A stretch of 64,000 bases of DNA from Ignelater luminosus (GCA_011009095.1 VTPC01089958.1:94479-158478), one strand, 5' to 3'; positions 1 to 10,722 are shown, counted from the first letter of the stretch. Notes: generated by a model not told the origin, from the letters alone. Program-made: numbers and translations.

Positions 1-92
1 AACTGGTTTCATTTTGGTTTTTTCTTGTACGGTATTCTGTTCGACAATCTATGTGTTGTCCAAACACGTGGTATGGTCCATTTGATCCCGTT

Positions 93-1530
93 TTAAAATT
101 GTTGGTAATAGCAGAGCCTACTGCTACGCCCAATCGTGGAATGTGCGACTTTAAGATTTAACATCCAACAGTAGTCAGTTACCATGCTCACATTCCATCT
201 TCCTTGGTATCTCTTTTCCGTCTTTTTTATATCTTTGTGGAATCTTTCCTCCTGCTTCTCACGTACTGTACCAAGATTTTTGGGAACGTAGTCCAGGTGC
301 AAATCTAGAAAATGCACCTTTAAACTCATGTTACAGTCTAAATCTTTGAATTTGTCTAACATATTTGGGACAATATTTTTATAATCTTCGTCTTTTTTGT
401 TGCCAAGAAACTTTATAACAACATCCTTGAAGGCTTAACACGCTTGTTTTTCTGCTTCTTTTATTCTAGATTCAAAATTGTCGTCTTTCATAAGCTTCCT
501 TATATCCGGCCCAACAAAACTACCCTCCTTTATCTTTGCTTCTGATAAACCTGGAAACTGACTGCAAAGATACTTGAAACCCTCTCCATCTATTTTGATG
601 ACTTCACAAATTGTTTCATTAGCCCTAGTTAATATCTAACGGAGAAAGCAAAACTTTGCTTGGCTCTGCTAAACTTTCTCTTTCAATGTTTGTCATACCA
701 GGTTTTAAGGGTTGTCTTGGTAGCCACAATTTTTCACAATAGTGCTGCTTTCTATCACAACTGTCCCACTCACACAAAAAACAAGTATATTTGGTATAAC
801 CGCTTTGTAGTTCAAGTAACAAAGAAAGTACCTTTAACTCACCATAATTTCTGATCTTTATAACAAATTTTAATTAAAAGTACTAGCTCAAGATTTTTGT
901 AACACTCTTTCAAGTGGACAAAATGTCCCACTGGGGAAGAAGACTCCTTTTCGACGAATCAATGAACAATTTCCATTCAGAAACATTGTAGTCAATGTGG
1001 AATTGTTCCATGAGTCCACTTACATCATTACAGAAAACTAGTGCATCTTCTTAGGAGAAATATTGAGCAAAGTCTTTCTCTGTTCCTAAGCCAGTAAATA
1101 GCTAATAGATTATTTTTCTTCAACCTTGAACCTAAACGTTCAGCGGAATCTTTAGGAAGGTTTAAGTCCCTCACCAAATCATTTAATTCAGATTGCTCAA
1201 ACAGTTTTGGTGCATCACTGTCACGATTATAATCAACACTTTTATCATCCAGTTCATTAGCACAGGCTTGAGAAGCCATTTCATAATCACACACATCATC
1301 TAATTTATCTGGTCGTAAAGGAACATGTACTTCTGGTCCGTGAAGTACAGGACGTATCGCAGATCGAAGGTTTGGATACAAAATGTCCTTTCTGTTTTTT
1401 AAATTGAATCCATGTATTACACATGAACAAAAATAACAGTCATCGCTATGATTGGTTGGTTCTCTTCAAACCATAGGCACTCCAAAGCGAAAAGACTGTT
1501 TTTTTTTCTTGCGACCACTGTGAAATTAGG
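93..1530 (-). pseudogene. relic of a multicopy arthropod protein family of unknown function (copy A)
   Basis: Read on the minus strand, three open stretches and the sequence between them give one collinear protein with frameshifts and stops. From about 1500 down come FGVPMV, a stop, REPTNHSDDCYFC and an acidic linker. From 1381 to 1028 comes YPNLRSAIRPV followed by an LFEQSELNDLVRDL helix. From 822 to 625 comes GYTKYTCFLCEWDS, and from 362 to 93 CNMSLKVHFL with ERFHKDIKKTEKRYQGRWN near the C-terminus. I recall these blocks from a protein family present in many copies in arthropod genomes; its function and its link to a transposon type are unknown to me. The N-terminal zinc-ribbon-like part is not visible here. 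A second copy at 17425-18486 aligns to the DDCYFC, YPN..SAIRPV and GYTKF.C..C.WDS blocks. Degenerate, so not functional. Confidence 0.7.
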
Positions 1531-1920
1531 AGACCAAGACAAACCTTGGGTTTTGTTCAATATATGTTGAAAAGCTTTTGCTTTTAGAATAGAATTTTGC
1601 TATTTAGATTGTTACTGTTATAAAGATTTATCAATTAGCCATACTGGCTGCAACAGCGTATTGTCATTGAGTAAAGGATTTGTGAAAGAGGCGCAAACCC
1701 TATACAAAACAGCGTTCCAATATTGCTATCTCAGTCTGCTTAGTTCCCTGCACCTCACCATCTACAAACTATTAGTTGCATAGTGCTGCGACAACAAATT
1801 CACCACTTGACGTTTGAAATAACTGGTTTATTCTCACAAAATAACCCGTTTCCAGATGTTTACTCACAAAAATACAATTCAAAGTAATTGCAGCGAGGAT
1901 TTTAAGAAAGTACTTTTGGC

Positions 1921-2700
1921 TAGGTTACCTATGAAAATATTAAATAGGTCGGAAGATGGGTGCCGCATGAACTGACTGAAAGGCAGCAAGAGAACCGAAA
2001 AACCACTTGTGAAATGCTGCTCTCCCGGTTCAAAAGGAAGTCTTTTTTGCATCGAATCGTTACGGGTGTATTTCTCCAATCCCAAGCGTAAACGATCGTA
2101 TGGTCCGCCCGGCCACAAGCCAAAATCAACGGCCAAACCAAATCGCTTCGGCCGCAAGGCAATGCTGTGTGTTTTCTGGGATCAGCATGGTATTATTTGG
2201 TACGAGCTATTAAAACCAGGTGAAACAGTTGACGGTGCACGCTACCAACGACAATTGGCCGATTTGAACAGCGCTATACACCGAAAACGCCCAGAATATG
2301 CCGATCGGCGTCACAAAGTAATTTTTCTTGATGACAATGCACCACCACATCGAACAAGAGCGACCCGGGAATTGGTGGAGACGTACGATTGGAAACCGCT
2401 GGTGCATGCGGCTTACTCACCAGACTTGGCGCCTTCCGATTATCATTTGTTTGCATCGATGGGCCACGCACTTTCCGAGCAGCGCTTCAATTCTCACGAA
2501 GAAGCCAAAAAATGGCTCGATGATTGGTTTGCGGCCAAAGACGGCCAATTTTTTTGGCGCGGCATTCACAAATTGCCTGAGAGATGGGTAAAATGTGTCG
2601 CTAGCGATGGCTATTATTTTGAAGATTAAATTTGTAACCATTTTTTGTTAATAAACGTTTAAAATTGAAAAAAAAGTCTCATTTCATAGGTATACACCTA
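1921..2700 (+). mobile_element. Mos1-type mariner, internally deleted, both terminal repeats present
   Basis: The right end (about 2673-2700) ends in CATTTCATAGGTATACACC followed by TA. The left end begins TA then GGTTACCTATGAAA at 1921, the inverse of the right end apart from a few missing bases. Both ends resemble Mos1 inverted repeats and both lie at a TA, the mariner target. The element is about 780 bp against about 1.29 kb for full-length Mos1 relatives. The lost part is the 5' leader and the DNA-binding N-terminal half of the transposase, since the left repeat runs almost directly into the middle of the coding region. An AATAAA lies at 2650, after the transposase stop. It interrupts or abuts LINE-like sequence that begins just to its right. 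Confidence 0.85.
1948..2629 (+). pseudogene. mariner (mauritiana/Mos1 subfamily) transposase, catalytic part, inactive
   Basis: Coding similarity begins at VGRWVPHELTERQQENR (1948) and runs to HRIVTG at about 2067. It then jumps frame to VYFSNPKRKRS and stays open to 2629. The second and third catalytic aspartates lie in DDNAPPH and SPDLAPSDYHLF, exactly 34 residues apart, which is the mariner D34D spacing. The first catalytic aspartate, in the GDEKW block of the family, is missing. About 14 nt have been lost between two GGT triplets, which removes D-E-K-W and shifts the frame. The usual histidine before DNAP is replaced by D. The C-terminus (FFWRGIHKLPERWVKCVASDG) is intact. The helix-turn-helix domains are absent. 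Cut-and-paste activity is therefore not expected. Confidence 0.92.
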
Positions 2701-2702
2701 TG

Positions 2703-3110
2703 TACCTTGGAGCGTACATTGACAAGGATGGGCTGGGAAGTACGAAAATAAAAGAACGAATTAAACAAAACAGAAAAATAATAAAGTGCCTAGACTCTTT
2801 CTGGTGATACCGAAATATATCCAATAAGAACTAAATGAGAATCGGCAAAACTATGGTAGAATCTGTGTTATGCTATAGGTCAGAGGTATGGACAAACGAA
2901 GAAGTCAGAACTCGAATGAACGCTAGAGACACGATTGTGAAAAGAATATAAGGAAGAAGTTTGAAATGGTATAGACACCTTTTAAGAATGCCAGACGAGC
3001 GTTGGCCAACGAGAGTTGGAAGCCACCAGGTAGAAGAAAGAGAGGAAGAGCTCGACGGTCATGAAATAATGGAATCAGGGAAAGACTCTTGGATCACACT
3101 AGAAGCTTGA
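2703..3110 (+). pseudogene. non-LTR retrotransposon, C-terminal part of reverse transcriptase ORF
   Basis: The plus strand reads YLGAYIDKDGLGSTKIKER immediately after the mariner, then after stops SVLCYRSEVWT and RTRMNARDTIVKRI. The typical C-terminal block LKWYRHLLRMPDERWPTRVG follows. The YLG...I start, the thumb segment Y-x-S-E-V-W and the K-W-Y-x-H-x-x-R-M-P block are characteristic of the C-terminal third of APE-type insect LINEs. Multiple in-frame stops show it is dead. The upstream RT core is not found to the left of the mariner, so this is either a truncated copy or one disrupted by the mariner insertion. Confidence 0.75.
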
Positions 3111-3115
3111 CAGCA

Positions 3116-4880
3116 TTCCTGAGATTTTTCGTTTAAAACCGAAAGCAAAATCTTGCTCTTTGTTTGTTTTTAGTACGTCTGGAGTCTATCATGACCAATT
3201 TTATAGATCATTTTAGATCTCCATCCCGTATTGCCATTTTCTTGACTGTGGTATTCGTTTTTTTCTTCCCTTTACAGATTTTTATCAGTTTCTTTTTTGC
3301 TGTCGGTAATATATATGTACTTTGACGTTGGTTCTATTTAATTTTAATTAATCTTGCCTTGATATTATTTATTAAATCAACCAATTAAGTCAATTTTCCA
3401 GACAGAAGCAAAAGTTTCTGTCTGAATATCATCGTATGTTGCTCTCCTTGCACGTTATTGGCTCAAAAGAGAACATTTACCATTTTACGTACGTTTTATA
3501 CTTATTGTCCTGACTTTTTCTATTTTTACTTATATTTCTTCATATCTATTCTGAGCAATAGAAATCTTCTCTTTCATTAAGTGTTTGAGACTGTAGGGCG
3601 CGCAGTTGTATTTCGACAAGTATTGACTATTAAATCAGGACAGTGGCCAACAATAGGGCACTAGAAGATTCCATTCCAAACAGGAAATAACTCAAGGAAA
3701 AAGAAACAGTGGTAAAAAGTAAATGGTACGCATTCGAGCTGGCAAACTTTGGACAACTTTTCTAGAGAGACTTGGTATGAATTATTTTCTCGATACTACG
3801 TATTGTAGTGCGGAGTTCTGTATTTCCGTTTAAAATATTAATTTAGTTTTTTTCTGAGAACTAAGTTGAGCGTGTGAAACTTTTGACTTAAAGGGGATCG
3901 AATATTCCATGGCGTATGATTCTTGGGTTCCTGCGTTTCAAAATTTTTTTCATTTAGTGAGACTTACGTTGACAATGAGCTATCTGTCTGTTAGAAACCT
4001 TAAAAGTGTTTTACAGACAAAACGGGATTTTATGACCTACTAGCGGTAACCTGAACAGTAAATAGATGTGCCAGCAAGCTTACTCAAACCGGAAATGGGG
4101 GTGGTCCAAAGACAGTGAGTCTCTATGGCTTTGTATACCTGTACATACTATAAAAGAAGTTTTGGGCAGCGCATAAAAACATAATCTGAGTCAAGATCTA
4201 GGAGTGCCAGCTGCAAGAGTCTTGTTGAGGCAAAGGGAGTTCTGCAATCAATCTGCCTGCCTTGATTTTAAGATAGTTTTCTGTGTAGATAAACTAAATT
4301 ACTATGGGTGGTACTCGGTATAAATCAATAATTGCAAAAGTAGCTAAAGAAATGACCAAAATACAGTCCTAAGTCCGTTCTCTGTAAATTTGAAACAAAA
4401 ATAACATAAAGTGATAATACTGAAGTAACATAGAATAGGTAAGTCTATGTGTAGGATTAATTTTATTTACAAATTCTGGGAAGAATCTAATACTTGATTA
4501 AAGCTGAGTTTCTCAGCGTTTGACCAGATAAATTACTGAAAACTATTTTTTTTCTGGTACGAACCCTAACAGGTTCCAAATCTTGATTTATCAGAGTACC
4601 ATCTATAATTGAAGGAGTAAATTTTAATTTACCAAATTTTGAATGTCTGGCCTGCATTTAACGTATTTAACTAATTAAGTGTTCAAAAATGGAAATGTAA
4701 ATTTGGCAAAGTTACATCTTAAAAATGCTGATAAAGCATCAATTACAAGACCTACGGTACAGTCCGTCCATACGCTTTAAAATGAAAAAGGGGAAAGTAA
4801 AACACTAGAATGACCTACGCCTCTTTTTGGTCTCTGTGACAACGTAAGTTCTTTGGTGGCCAAGAAGAAAAAAACTCGAT
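3116..4880. other. no recognisable gene
   Basis: AT-rich sequence without long frames or recognisable repeats. A short block near 4080-4140 (ACCGGAAATGGGGGTGGTCC) is locally GC-rich but not identified. Confidence 0.5.
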
Positions 4881-5410
4881 AAATTGGTGGTAATATGTTT
4901 TTACAACTTCTACTTTTATATCTTTGGGGATCTCTTCCTTTCTAAAAAAGATTGACTTTAAGCTATTTAGCATTCTTCCCGCCATACTCGTTCTTTTGCT
5001 TATTGCTTTGTCTAACTTTCCTCTGCTTTCGATAATTGTTCCCAGATATTTAAATTAGTTTACTTGTTCTATTCTGATATTTTCTATTGTGATGTTGTGT
5101 TTTATTTTCAACTGCTATTATCATGGACGTTTCGTTAATATTTATCTTCATATTTTTCTTCGCCATTTCTTCATTGAAGATATTCAAGTATATTGCAGGA
5201 TTTGTTCCAACTCTGCTCATAACACAATATCATCAGCAAACAACATTTCTGATACATTTATCCTCTGCATTTTCCAGTTTTCTGTCTGTAAAGTTTTCAT
5301 TCTTTTCTTAGCTTTCTTTACTACTTCATCCAGTACTTCACTCAGTATTCATCCCTGTCTTAGTCCCTCTTTGTTTCTAAGCTCCCGCAATTTTGAGTTT
5401 TGAGTTCTGA
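4880..5410 (-). pseudogene. non-LTR reverse transcriptase fragment with FADD box
   Basis: On the minus strand a degenerate frame reads LRNKEGLRQG followed by LSEVLDEVVKK, matching the RT motif-B region. About 30 codons later comes SEMLFADDIVL, the catalytic motif C; FADD is encoded by the complement of 5229-5240. Downstream the frame decays (stops from about 5150). The catalytic FADD is preserved but the frame is broken and neither endonuclease nor thumb is present. Part of the same composition of LINE relics as 7270-9150 and 26702-30953. Confidence 0.75.
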
Positions 5411-5734
5411 TAATATTTTTGGTGTTTTCATACATTACTTTGATTGATTGATTCCTGGTGTTGTAAGCTAGCTACATATTTTTTGAAATGTTCGCCAGGA
5501 CTAGTACTGGTGATTTGTTTCCAGGTCTCTGACTGCCTGCCAATCCCATTGTTATATCGCAGTCCTGATATATCGTTCAATCGTTTCCCTGCATTGAATT
5601 TACATAAAATTGACATAAATTTACTTTAATAATTTTCTCGAGTTAATCACTCATGACATACATTAAATTATTAATGACGTCTTTACAATAGTTCATATTA
5701 CAATTTAAATTAATTAAATTAATTTAAAAATCTT

Positions 5735-5807
5735 TGCCGCAGGTAGGATTCGAACCTACGTAACCTTATCTCGCGTAAGGTGCACTAACCAACTGTGCTA
5801 CCGAGGT
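5735..5807 (-). tRNA. tRNA-like sequence (tRNA pseudogene or SINE head) inside a 10-bp inverted repeat
   Basis: The minus strand folds as a cloverleaf. The D arm is GCAC/GTGC with a perfect A box TAGCACAGTTGG. The anticodon stem is CCTTA/TAAGG with loop CGCGAGA, and the T arm GTAGG/CCTAC has a perfect B box GGTTCGAATCC. The acceptor pairs only 5 of 7, and position 33 is G rather than U, which argues against a working tRNA; by position the anticodon would be CGA. AAAAATCTTT (5726-5735) and AAAGATTTTT (5808-5817) flank the body as a perfect inverted repeat; the left arm includes the base that would be the discriminator. It sits at the 3' edge of the Mutator-like fragment. A tRNA-derived SINE head or decayed tRNA is most likely. 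Confidence 0.5.
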
Positions 5808-6200
5808 AAAGATTTTTCTGAACAGACTGTATGGCATTGGTGGAATGTCCATAATAGCCAAACGTTCTTTTAAGTTATTATGTGTACTTCCCGTGGAAAT
5901 TGTGCCCCATACAGCAGCAACATTAATTTTTTCCTTTCCGTCATCGTTCTGAGGATGTGTACTTTTCTTTATTTCAAAGCCACAAAAATTGCATTTAAAA
6001 GTAATGTCGCTAACCAAACCCCTCCTTTGTTCTTGTATTGGCTCCAATGTGCCAGCAGTACATTTCTTGCTTGCCATGGTTCAGCTGCAACTGCATAGCC
6101 CAATTTAGCACATATTGCAAATCTACAATTTTATGTCCCTTAATTTTGTTTTCTTGGCATTGTTCAACTTCTATTTCAATATCATTGTTCCATAACACTA
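5805..6200 (-). pseudogene. Mutator-like transposase, N-terminal zinc-binding domain fragment
   Basis: Two overlapping minus-strand frames give one family domain broken by a frameshift. From about 6140 comes KGHKIVDLQYVLNWAMQLQ, then from about 6060 KKCTAGTLEPIQEQRRGLVSDITFKCNFCG, NVAAVWGTISTGSTHNNL and LAIMDIPPMP. The GLxSxxxFKCNxCG block and the NVAAVWGTxxTGS...MDIPxM block mark the Mutator-type transposase domain common in insects; the domain name is from memory. The frame is cut by the tRNA-like element at 5807, so only about 130 residues remain and no catalytic core is present. Confidence 0.7.
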
Positions 6201-6256
6201 CAAAACTTTATGGTTATTTTGTTTAATTTTTTTAATATCAAATGTCATATTACCTA

Positions 6257-6685
6257 TCATTGTTTTTTTGTTATGAAAGAATATTCATGTAATGTATGCG
6301 GTGACTGTTGTGGAGAAGGAGTTGTGCTGGTAGTTGTTTCAGTATGTACTGTTATAGGCTCTTCTTGCAGTACAACATGCTGCGTTATCGATTCTTCGGT
6401 GTCGTTCGAAGTTATTATCTCTTCTTTTGTTATGTATGAATATGCATGTAATTCATGCGATGACTGCTGTGAAGAAGTAGTTGTGCTGGTTCTTGTTTTA
6501 GTATGTACCATTGTAGGATCTTCCTGTAACACAGCACGCTTCGTTATTAGTTTTTCAATCTCATTTGAAGTCGTTATCTCTTCAACATCATTTGAAAAGT
6601 AATCATGGACATGTCGAACGTTGTTGCTAAAACAAAAAATGTAATTCCTTTGGCCTATATTTTTCCAGAGAAAAGGCATATTCAA
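6257..6685 (-). CDS. uncharacterised Ser/Thr/Glu-rich frame built on a tandem duplication
   Basis: Open for 142 codons on the minus strand. Most of it is two copies of a ~53-residue unit (EEITTSNEIEKLITKRAVLQ... and EEIITSNDTEESITQHVVLQ...), each ending in HELHAYSYITK or HTLHEYSFITK. It lies immediately upstream, in the same direction, of the Mutator-like fragment, so it may be the poorly conserved N-terminal part of that element's ORF. The plus strand is also open across 6210-6602 because of the repeat structure, so openness alone proves little. No domain recognised. Confidence 0.3.
   Translation of the reverse strand: MNMPFLWKNIGQRNYIFCFSNNVRHVHDYFSNDVEEITTSNEIEKLITKRAVLQEDPTMVHTKTRTSTTTSSQQSSHELHAYSYITKEEIITSNDTEESITQHVVLQEEPITVHTETTTSTTPSPQQSPHTLHEYSFITKKQ
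6272..6595. repeat. tandem duplication, two ~159-bp copies
   Basis: The segment starting TTATGAAAGAATATTCATGT (about 6272) recurs as TTATGTATGAATATGCATGT (about 6431). Similarity then continues along the unit (GTTGTGCTGGT, TTAGTATGTACC, TCTTCCTG/TCTTCTTG, CGTTAT...). The spacing is a multiple of three, so the reading frame is kept through both copies. Confidence 0.75.
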
Positions 6686-6689
6686 GAGA

Positions 6690-7270
6690 ATTAATAATGT
6701 TACAGGACTATTATATTATTTAGCTTCGCACTCTTATTTCTCTCCATGCTACGCATATCGGGAAATAATACAGCTCCGCTATAAAGAATGTCTTCTCTAC
6801 CTACTATAAATAATAATCTAATAGTTACAACTATTTACAATAAAAAACAGCCAAAAAGCAACTTCACTCAATAGCACTAGTAATAAAATTATCTATTTAC
6901 ACTATTTATTCCTGGAAAGTGCAGTATTACCTGTAAAATGCACGTAAAATTAATTAATTTTATTCCTAAATAATAATGTCCTGCACTAAATCACAAACTT
7001 CCACTGCCTCAAAGCTTATAATAATCACAGATTACCGTCCGTGCTTTGTAACTAAAATATGTAATAAATAATAATGCAACAAAGCAACTTTTTCGATTAT
7101 GCGGTACCTGAAAGCATGTAAAACCAGTAGGTAGAAGAAAAGGGATTAACTTACCGTTATCTTCCTTACACCCTCGAACAATTTCCAAAATTCAAAAACA
7201 TCACCCTCACCACATTTGCGTCACGGTGACATCTGTTGAGATAATTAGACATTATTTTGACTGTTAGTAC
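6690..7270. other. no recognisable gene
   Basis: AT-rich non-coding stretch; no frames of note, no terminal repeat identified for the neighbouring Mutator-like fragment. Confidence 0.5.
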
Positions 7271-9150
7271 CAATTTTTACCGTTGGTGGTAATATTCCTT
7301 CTTTATCCTTTAGGTTCTTCATTAGTACTGTTTTTTCTTTCATAATTGCTGTATAGTTCTATAATATAGTTTTTCGTTCTCTCTCTCTTCAAGTTTTGTC
7401 CAAATCTTATCCATGATATTTTTTCGCCTCTTTTACTAGTTTTTTCTTTTCCTTATAGTTATCATAATGCTCCTGATTAATTGAGTTTAGGTAATTCCTT
7501 TTCAGCTATTTCTTCTCTTTTATTAATTTTTGTAATTTTTGTGGTTTCGTAGCACTCCCTTGTTGGTTGCAGGATAATTGTCTGAAACTGTTTCCATCTG
7601 TTTTTTATCTCTATCGGTTTCCTTTGTTCTATGAATTTCTTTCGTAGTAGTTCTTGGATTTTGTTTTTATAAGTGTCTTCTTTAAGTTTGTGGCATTTTA
7701 CTTTTTCTTTTATTTTTGTTTTCCTGTCTTTCTTTAGTTCTTCCATTACCTTTTTTAGGTCTAATCTTGGTAGGTAATGGTCACTACCTATTTCTGCTTA
7801 CCTTGTAACCTTTGCGTGGTATATATCTTTCCATCTATGTTTACAGACTAGGAAATAATCTATTATTGATTTTTGTTCTATTTCCGGATTAACTGTCGTA
7901 TATCTATGTATATCTTTATGTGTAAATTTAGTATAGGCAATCATGAGATCATTTTCCATGCATAAGTTTATAATTCGTTCCCTATCGTTGTTTTTTCCTT
8001 CCTTTCCCATTATTCTTACAAAACCGTTGTTTTGGTTCCGCACTCTTTCGTTCAGGTTTCCCATAATAATAATATTATCGTCTTCTTTATCTATGTCTTC
8101 CTGTAAGCGTTCGAAGTACTCGTCTTTCTCTTCTTTTTTTGTGTTTTCATTTTTACTGTATGTGACTATTAGTAACCAAATTTCTTCATTTATTAATTTG
8201 ATTTTACACTTAGTATTTTTTTGTTGACATATCTTTTTTCCATGACTATGTAAGCCAGTGGTATTTGTGTATTATTACTATGCCTTTTTGTTTCTTTTTT
8301 GTTTCAGTTATTCCTAGGAACTCTATTCTATGTTTTATCATTTCTTCTACAATTTCTTCTGCTTTTCCATTTATGCTTCTTGTGTTCCAAATTCCAATCC
8401 AAACTTTTCTTCTTTTCTTAATCTTTACAATATTTGCGTCCCTATTCTTTGCCCTGTTCGTCTTCTGTATTCTTCTCCTTGGTTTGTGGATTTTTAGTGT
8501 TTTGTTCTTTTGGAAGTGGCCTGTTCTTTGAGCTTATCCTCATTTTCATTCCACTTCCATTCTTTCCCGTTTATTATTATTTTCTTTCTTTTAGTTTCCT
8601 CCTTCATTGCTTGTTTTATAATTTCCTTTTGTATATCTTTTTCTCTCTTTGTTAGATCGGATTCGGTACAAATTTTGTGTTCCTCAACGTTCCTAAGTTT
8701 GCTTTTATTTCTAAGAATATCTGTTTTGTCCGTTAAGTTTTTTGCTTCCATTCGGCACGCTTATCTCCCATTTTATCTGCGTTTCTCAGTTTAATTTTTA
8801 CTTCTAAATGCCTTTCTATAAAATACTCAATTCGTTCCTTCAGCGCCTTGTTATTATTTGCAACGACCGGTAGACTCCTCTAATTTTTCTATTCCCTTCC
8901 AGTTTTTCATTTTTCACTTTCAATTCTCTGATTATGTTAAACCTTGCCTTTTGTTTCTTTCTCGTACATTTTATTTCTTTCACCAGCTTGTAATTTTTAT
9001 TCATTAATTCTTTCATCATGAACATCAACGCTTTTTTATTGTTCGACCGTTGTTTAGTTGGCGACCTTCTTATTATTTTACTTCTCTCAAAGGCTTTTTT
9101 TTCTTCTCTTTCTCTTTTTCTATCACTACTTTCAAAATCCTCTCTCACCG
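7270..9150 (-). mobile_element. APE-type non-LTR retrotransposon (LINE A): ORF1, endonuclease, start of RT linker
   Basis: Minus-strand order matches a LINE. From 9148 to 8490 lies a Lys/Glu-rich coiled-coil ORF1 (MMKELMNKNYKLVKEIK; then NLTDKTDILRNKSKLRNVEE and LTKREKDIQKEIIKQAMKEE). From about 8420 lies the endonuclease start (RAEEMVEEMIKHRIEFLGIT). At 8064-7798 come MGNLNERV, INLCMENDLMIAYTKF and SIIDYFLV, then G-S-D-H-Y-L at about 7770. The GDLNAR block of the family is GNLNER here, so a catalytic Asp is changed, and frames are broken several times. After 7746 the EN-RT linker continues (KEKVKCHKLKEDTYKNKIQE) and similarity stops near 7290; the RT is missing. Related to LINE B and LINE J in this window. 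Confidence 0.85.
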
Positions 9151-9159
9151 CGCCCCGTA

Positions 9160-10520
9160 CGCCTTCCTAGTTGCACCCCATCACGACTTTTGCTGTTTAT
9201 TTTCTTTCTTTTTATTTTTTATCTATTCCTGTCCTGTGAATAAAACCTCAGTAAATAAAATATTCCGACAAATATTTACCAAATTTTTAACTTCCAAGAG
9301 AGATTTCTAATTTTGCCTAAGGACTAACAAGCCCTTATTAGAAACAGATGAAGATTTTACAAGAAAGAATTAAATGTGCGAAGCCTATTTCTAGTAATAC
9401 CTTACAGGTTTGAAATTTAGTAACAGGCATATTAAAATTCTTTTTAGTTTGCTACTTAAATATTGCTAGGATTGCAGGAAATTTAAAATGATCTAACAAG
9501 TGAAGTGAATCTGATTCTATATTTCACATTTTGCTTTTAGATCAATTTTATAGAATGTACTTTCTGTTGCACTAAACAAAAATAAAATGTTAGGAGGAAA
9601 TTCTTAATAAAAAATAATTTTTCAGTCGGTTGGAACTTTATTCTAGAATATTTAATATTCCAGACTTTTACAGCCTTCCAGTGAAAAATGATACCGCTAT
9701 TTTTATGTAATATAATTAATAAATTAAAATAAATTAGTGTTGAAAGCAAAATAAATTGTTATTGTGAATTATTATCAAACGATTTTTCTTCTTTTATAAA
9801 TTCACAAAAGATCTAGCAGACTTGTATCGAAAAAAGTGGCATTAAAACGCAATTAAAACTCTTTTTTTTATTTTAAAACATCCATTCAAAGCTATAAAAT
9901 TATAAAAAAGTGAGCTACTAAAATATCTCACAGCTAAAATAAAAATGATTAATAGAAGTAAATTTCGTAAAGAAGTCAAACTAACCTTGATAAAAAAGAT
10001 CCTTTTTCTGTTTGGCTAATGGAAAATCCTAATGGAGAATTACTGCAAGATCTACTGTTACACCCTTTTACGTTAAGTAGAAACGATTTTTTTCTCTGTT
10101 TTTGGACTCTCGTTTTTTTGTTAGAAGCTTGAAAGAAAATTGCAATAAATTCTTATTATCATCGCAAAAGGTGCATATTGCCTCCCTTTCTTCACTTCTG
10201 TTCGAACTACATATAAGCGCACAGTAAAATAATGGAAAAAGGAAAAAAACCATAAAAGTTACACTAAAAACTAAAAACAAAGAAATAAAAGTTTTATAGT
10301 AGTCCCTCTACATGCACGCTCTTTTATGAAAGCGAACTAGACGTCCTACCAGAGTTTAATATTCATATCATGCACGAGTGGTCCCTAGGGAATACTTGCT
10401 GCTATCTGTTTGAGTTTGATGCAAGTACTCACTGTAAAATAAAATACGTCAACGTTCTGTTGAGATAAAATTTCTATATTTATACATCAAGAGGAATTAT
10501 ATTAACTGTATCTATTTTTA
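9160..10520. other. AT-rich intergenic or intronic sequence
   Basis: No recognised element. A 50-codon frame without stops at 9971-10130 (plus) is discussed among the findings. If the exons at 10525 and 11191 are real, this is upstream intron. Confidence 0.45.
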
Positions 10521-10524
10521 ACAG

Positions 10525-10722
10525 GCTCTCAATGGATTACAAGAAAATTGAGTCAAGCGCCATCTAGTTTCGTGCAATCTCGTTCTAAATATCATCGTAA
10601 CTGTCAGGGATCAACGCCGCTTGAGCCTGGGGAAACAAAAAAACATCGACTTACTTCGCGTAAGAGTCCGTTAAGAAGTCCAAGGAGCAAAAGTCCTGAC
10701 AGGAGATCTAACTTGTCTTTCG
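10525..10722 (+). CDS. candidate internal exon of a host gene (Ser/Arg/Pro-rich)
   Basis: A 198-nt block preceded by a pyrimidine-rich acceptor (TATCTATTTTTAACAG) and followed by the strong donor GTAAGT. It is open throughout in one frame: SQWITRKLSQAPSSF..., then a basic, proline-directed stretch (RKSPLRSPRSKSPDRRS) that looks like a phosphorylated, disordered region. Both flanking introns would be phase 1 and the length is a multiple of three. The next candidate exon at 11191 starts in the matching phase. It resembles no transposon protein known to me and has few AT-rich shadow features. I do not recognise the gene. The main doubt is that no convincing upstream exon lies in the window. Confidence 0.55.

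Noticed and set aside
2210-2641. Open frames antisense to and in other frames of the mariner transposase
   Set aside because: Shadow frames of the transposase coding region.
5089-5403. Plus-strand 104-codon frame
   Set aside because: Antisense to the RT fragment carrying the FADD box.
6198-6260. Possible intron (GTAATATG...TTTTGTAG) joining the duplicated frame to the Mutator-like fragment
   Set aside because: Splice-like ends are present but an in-frame TGA precedes the donor and the phases do not join.
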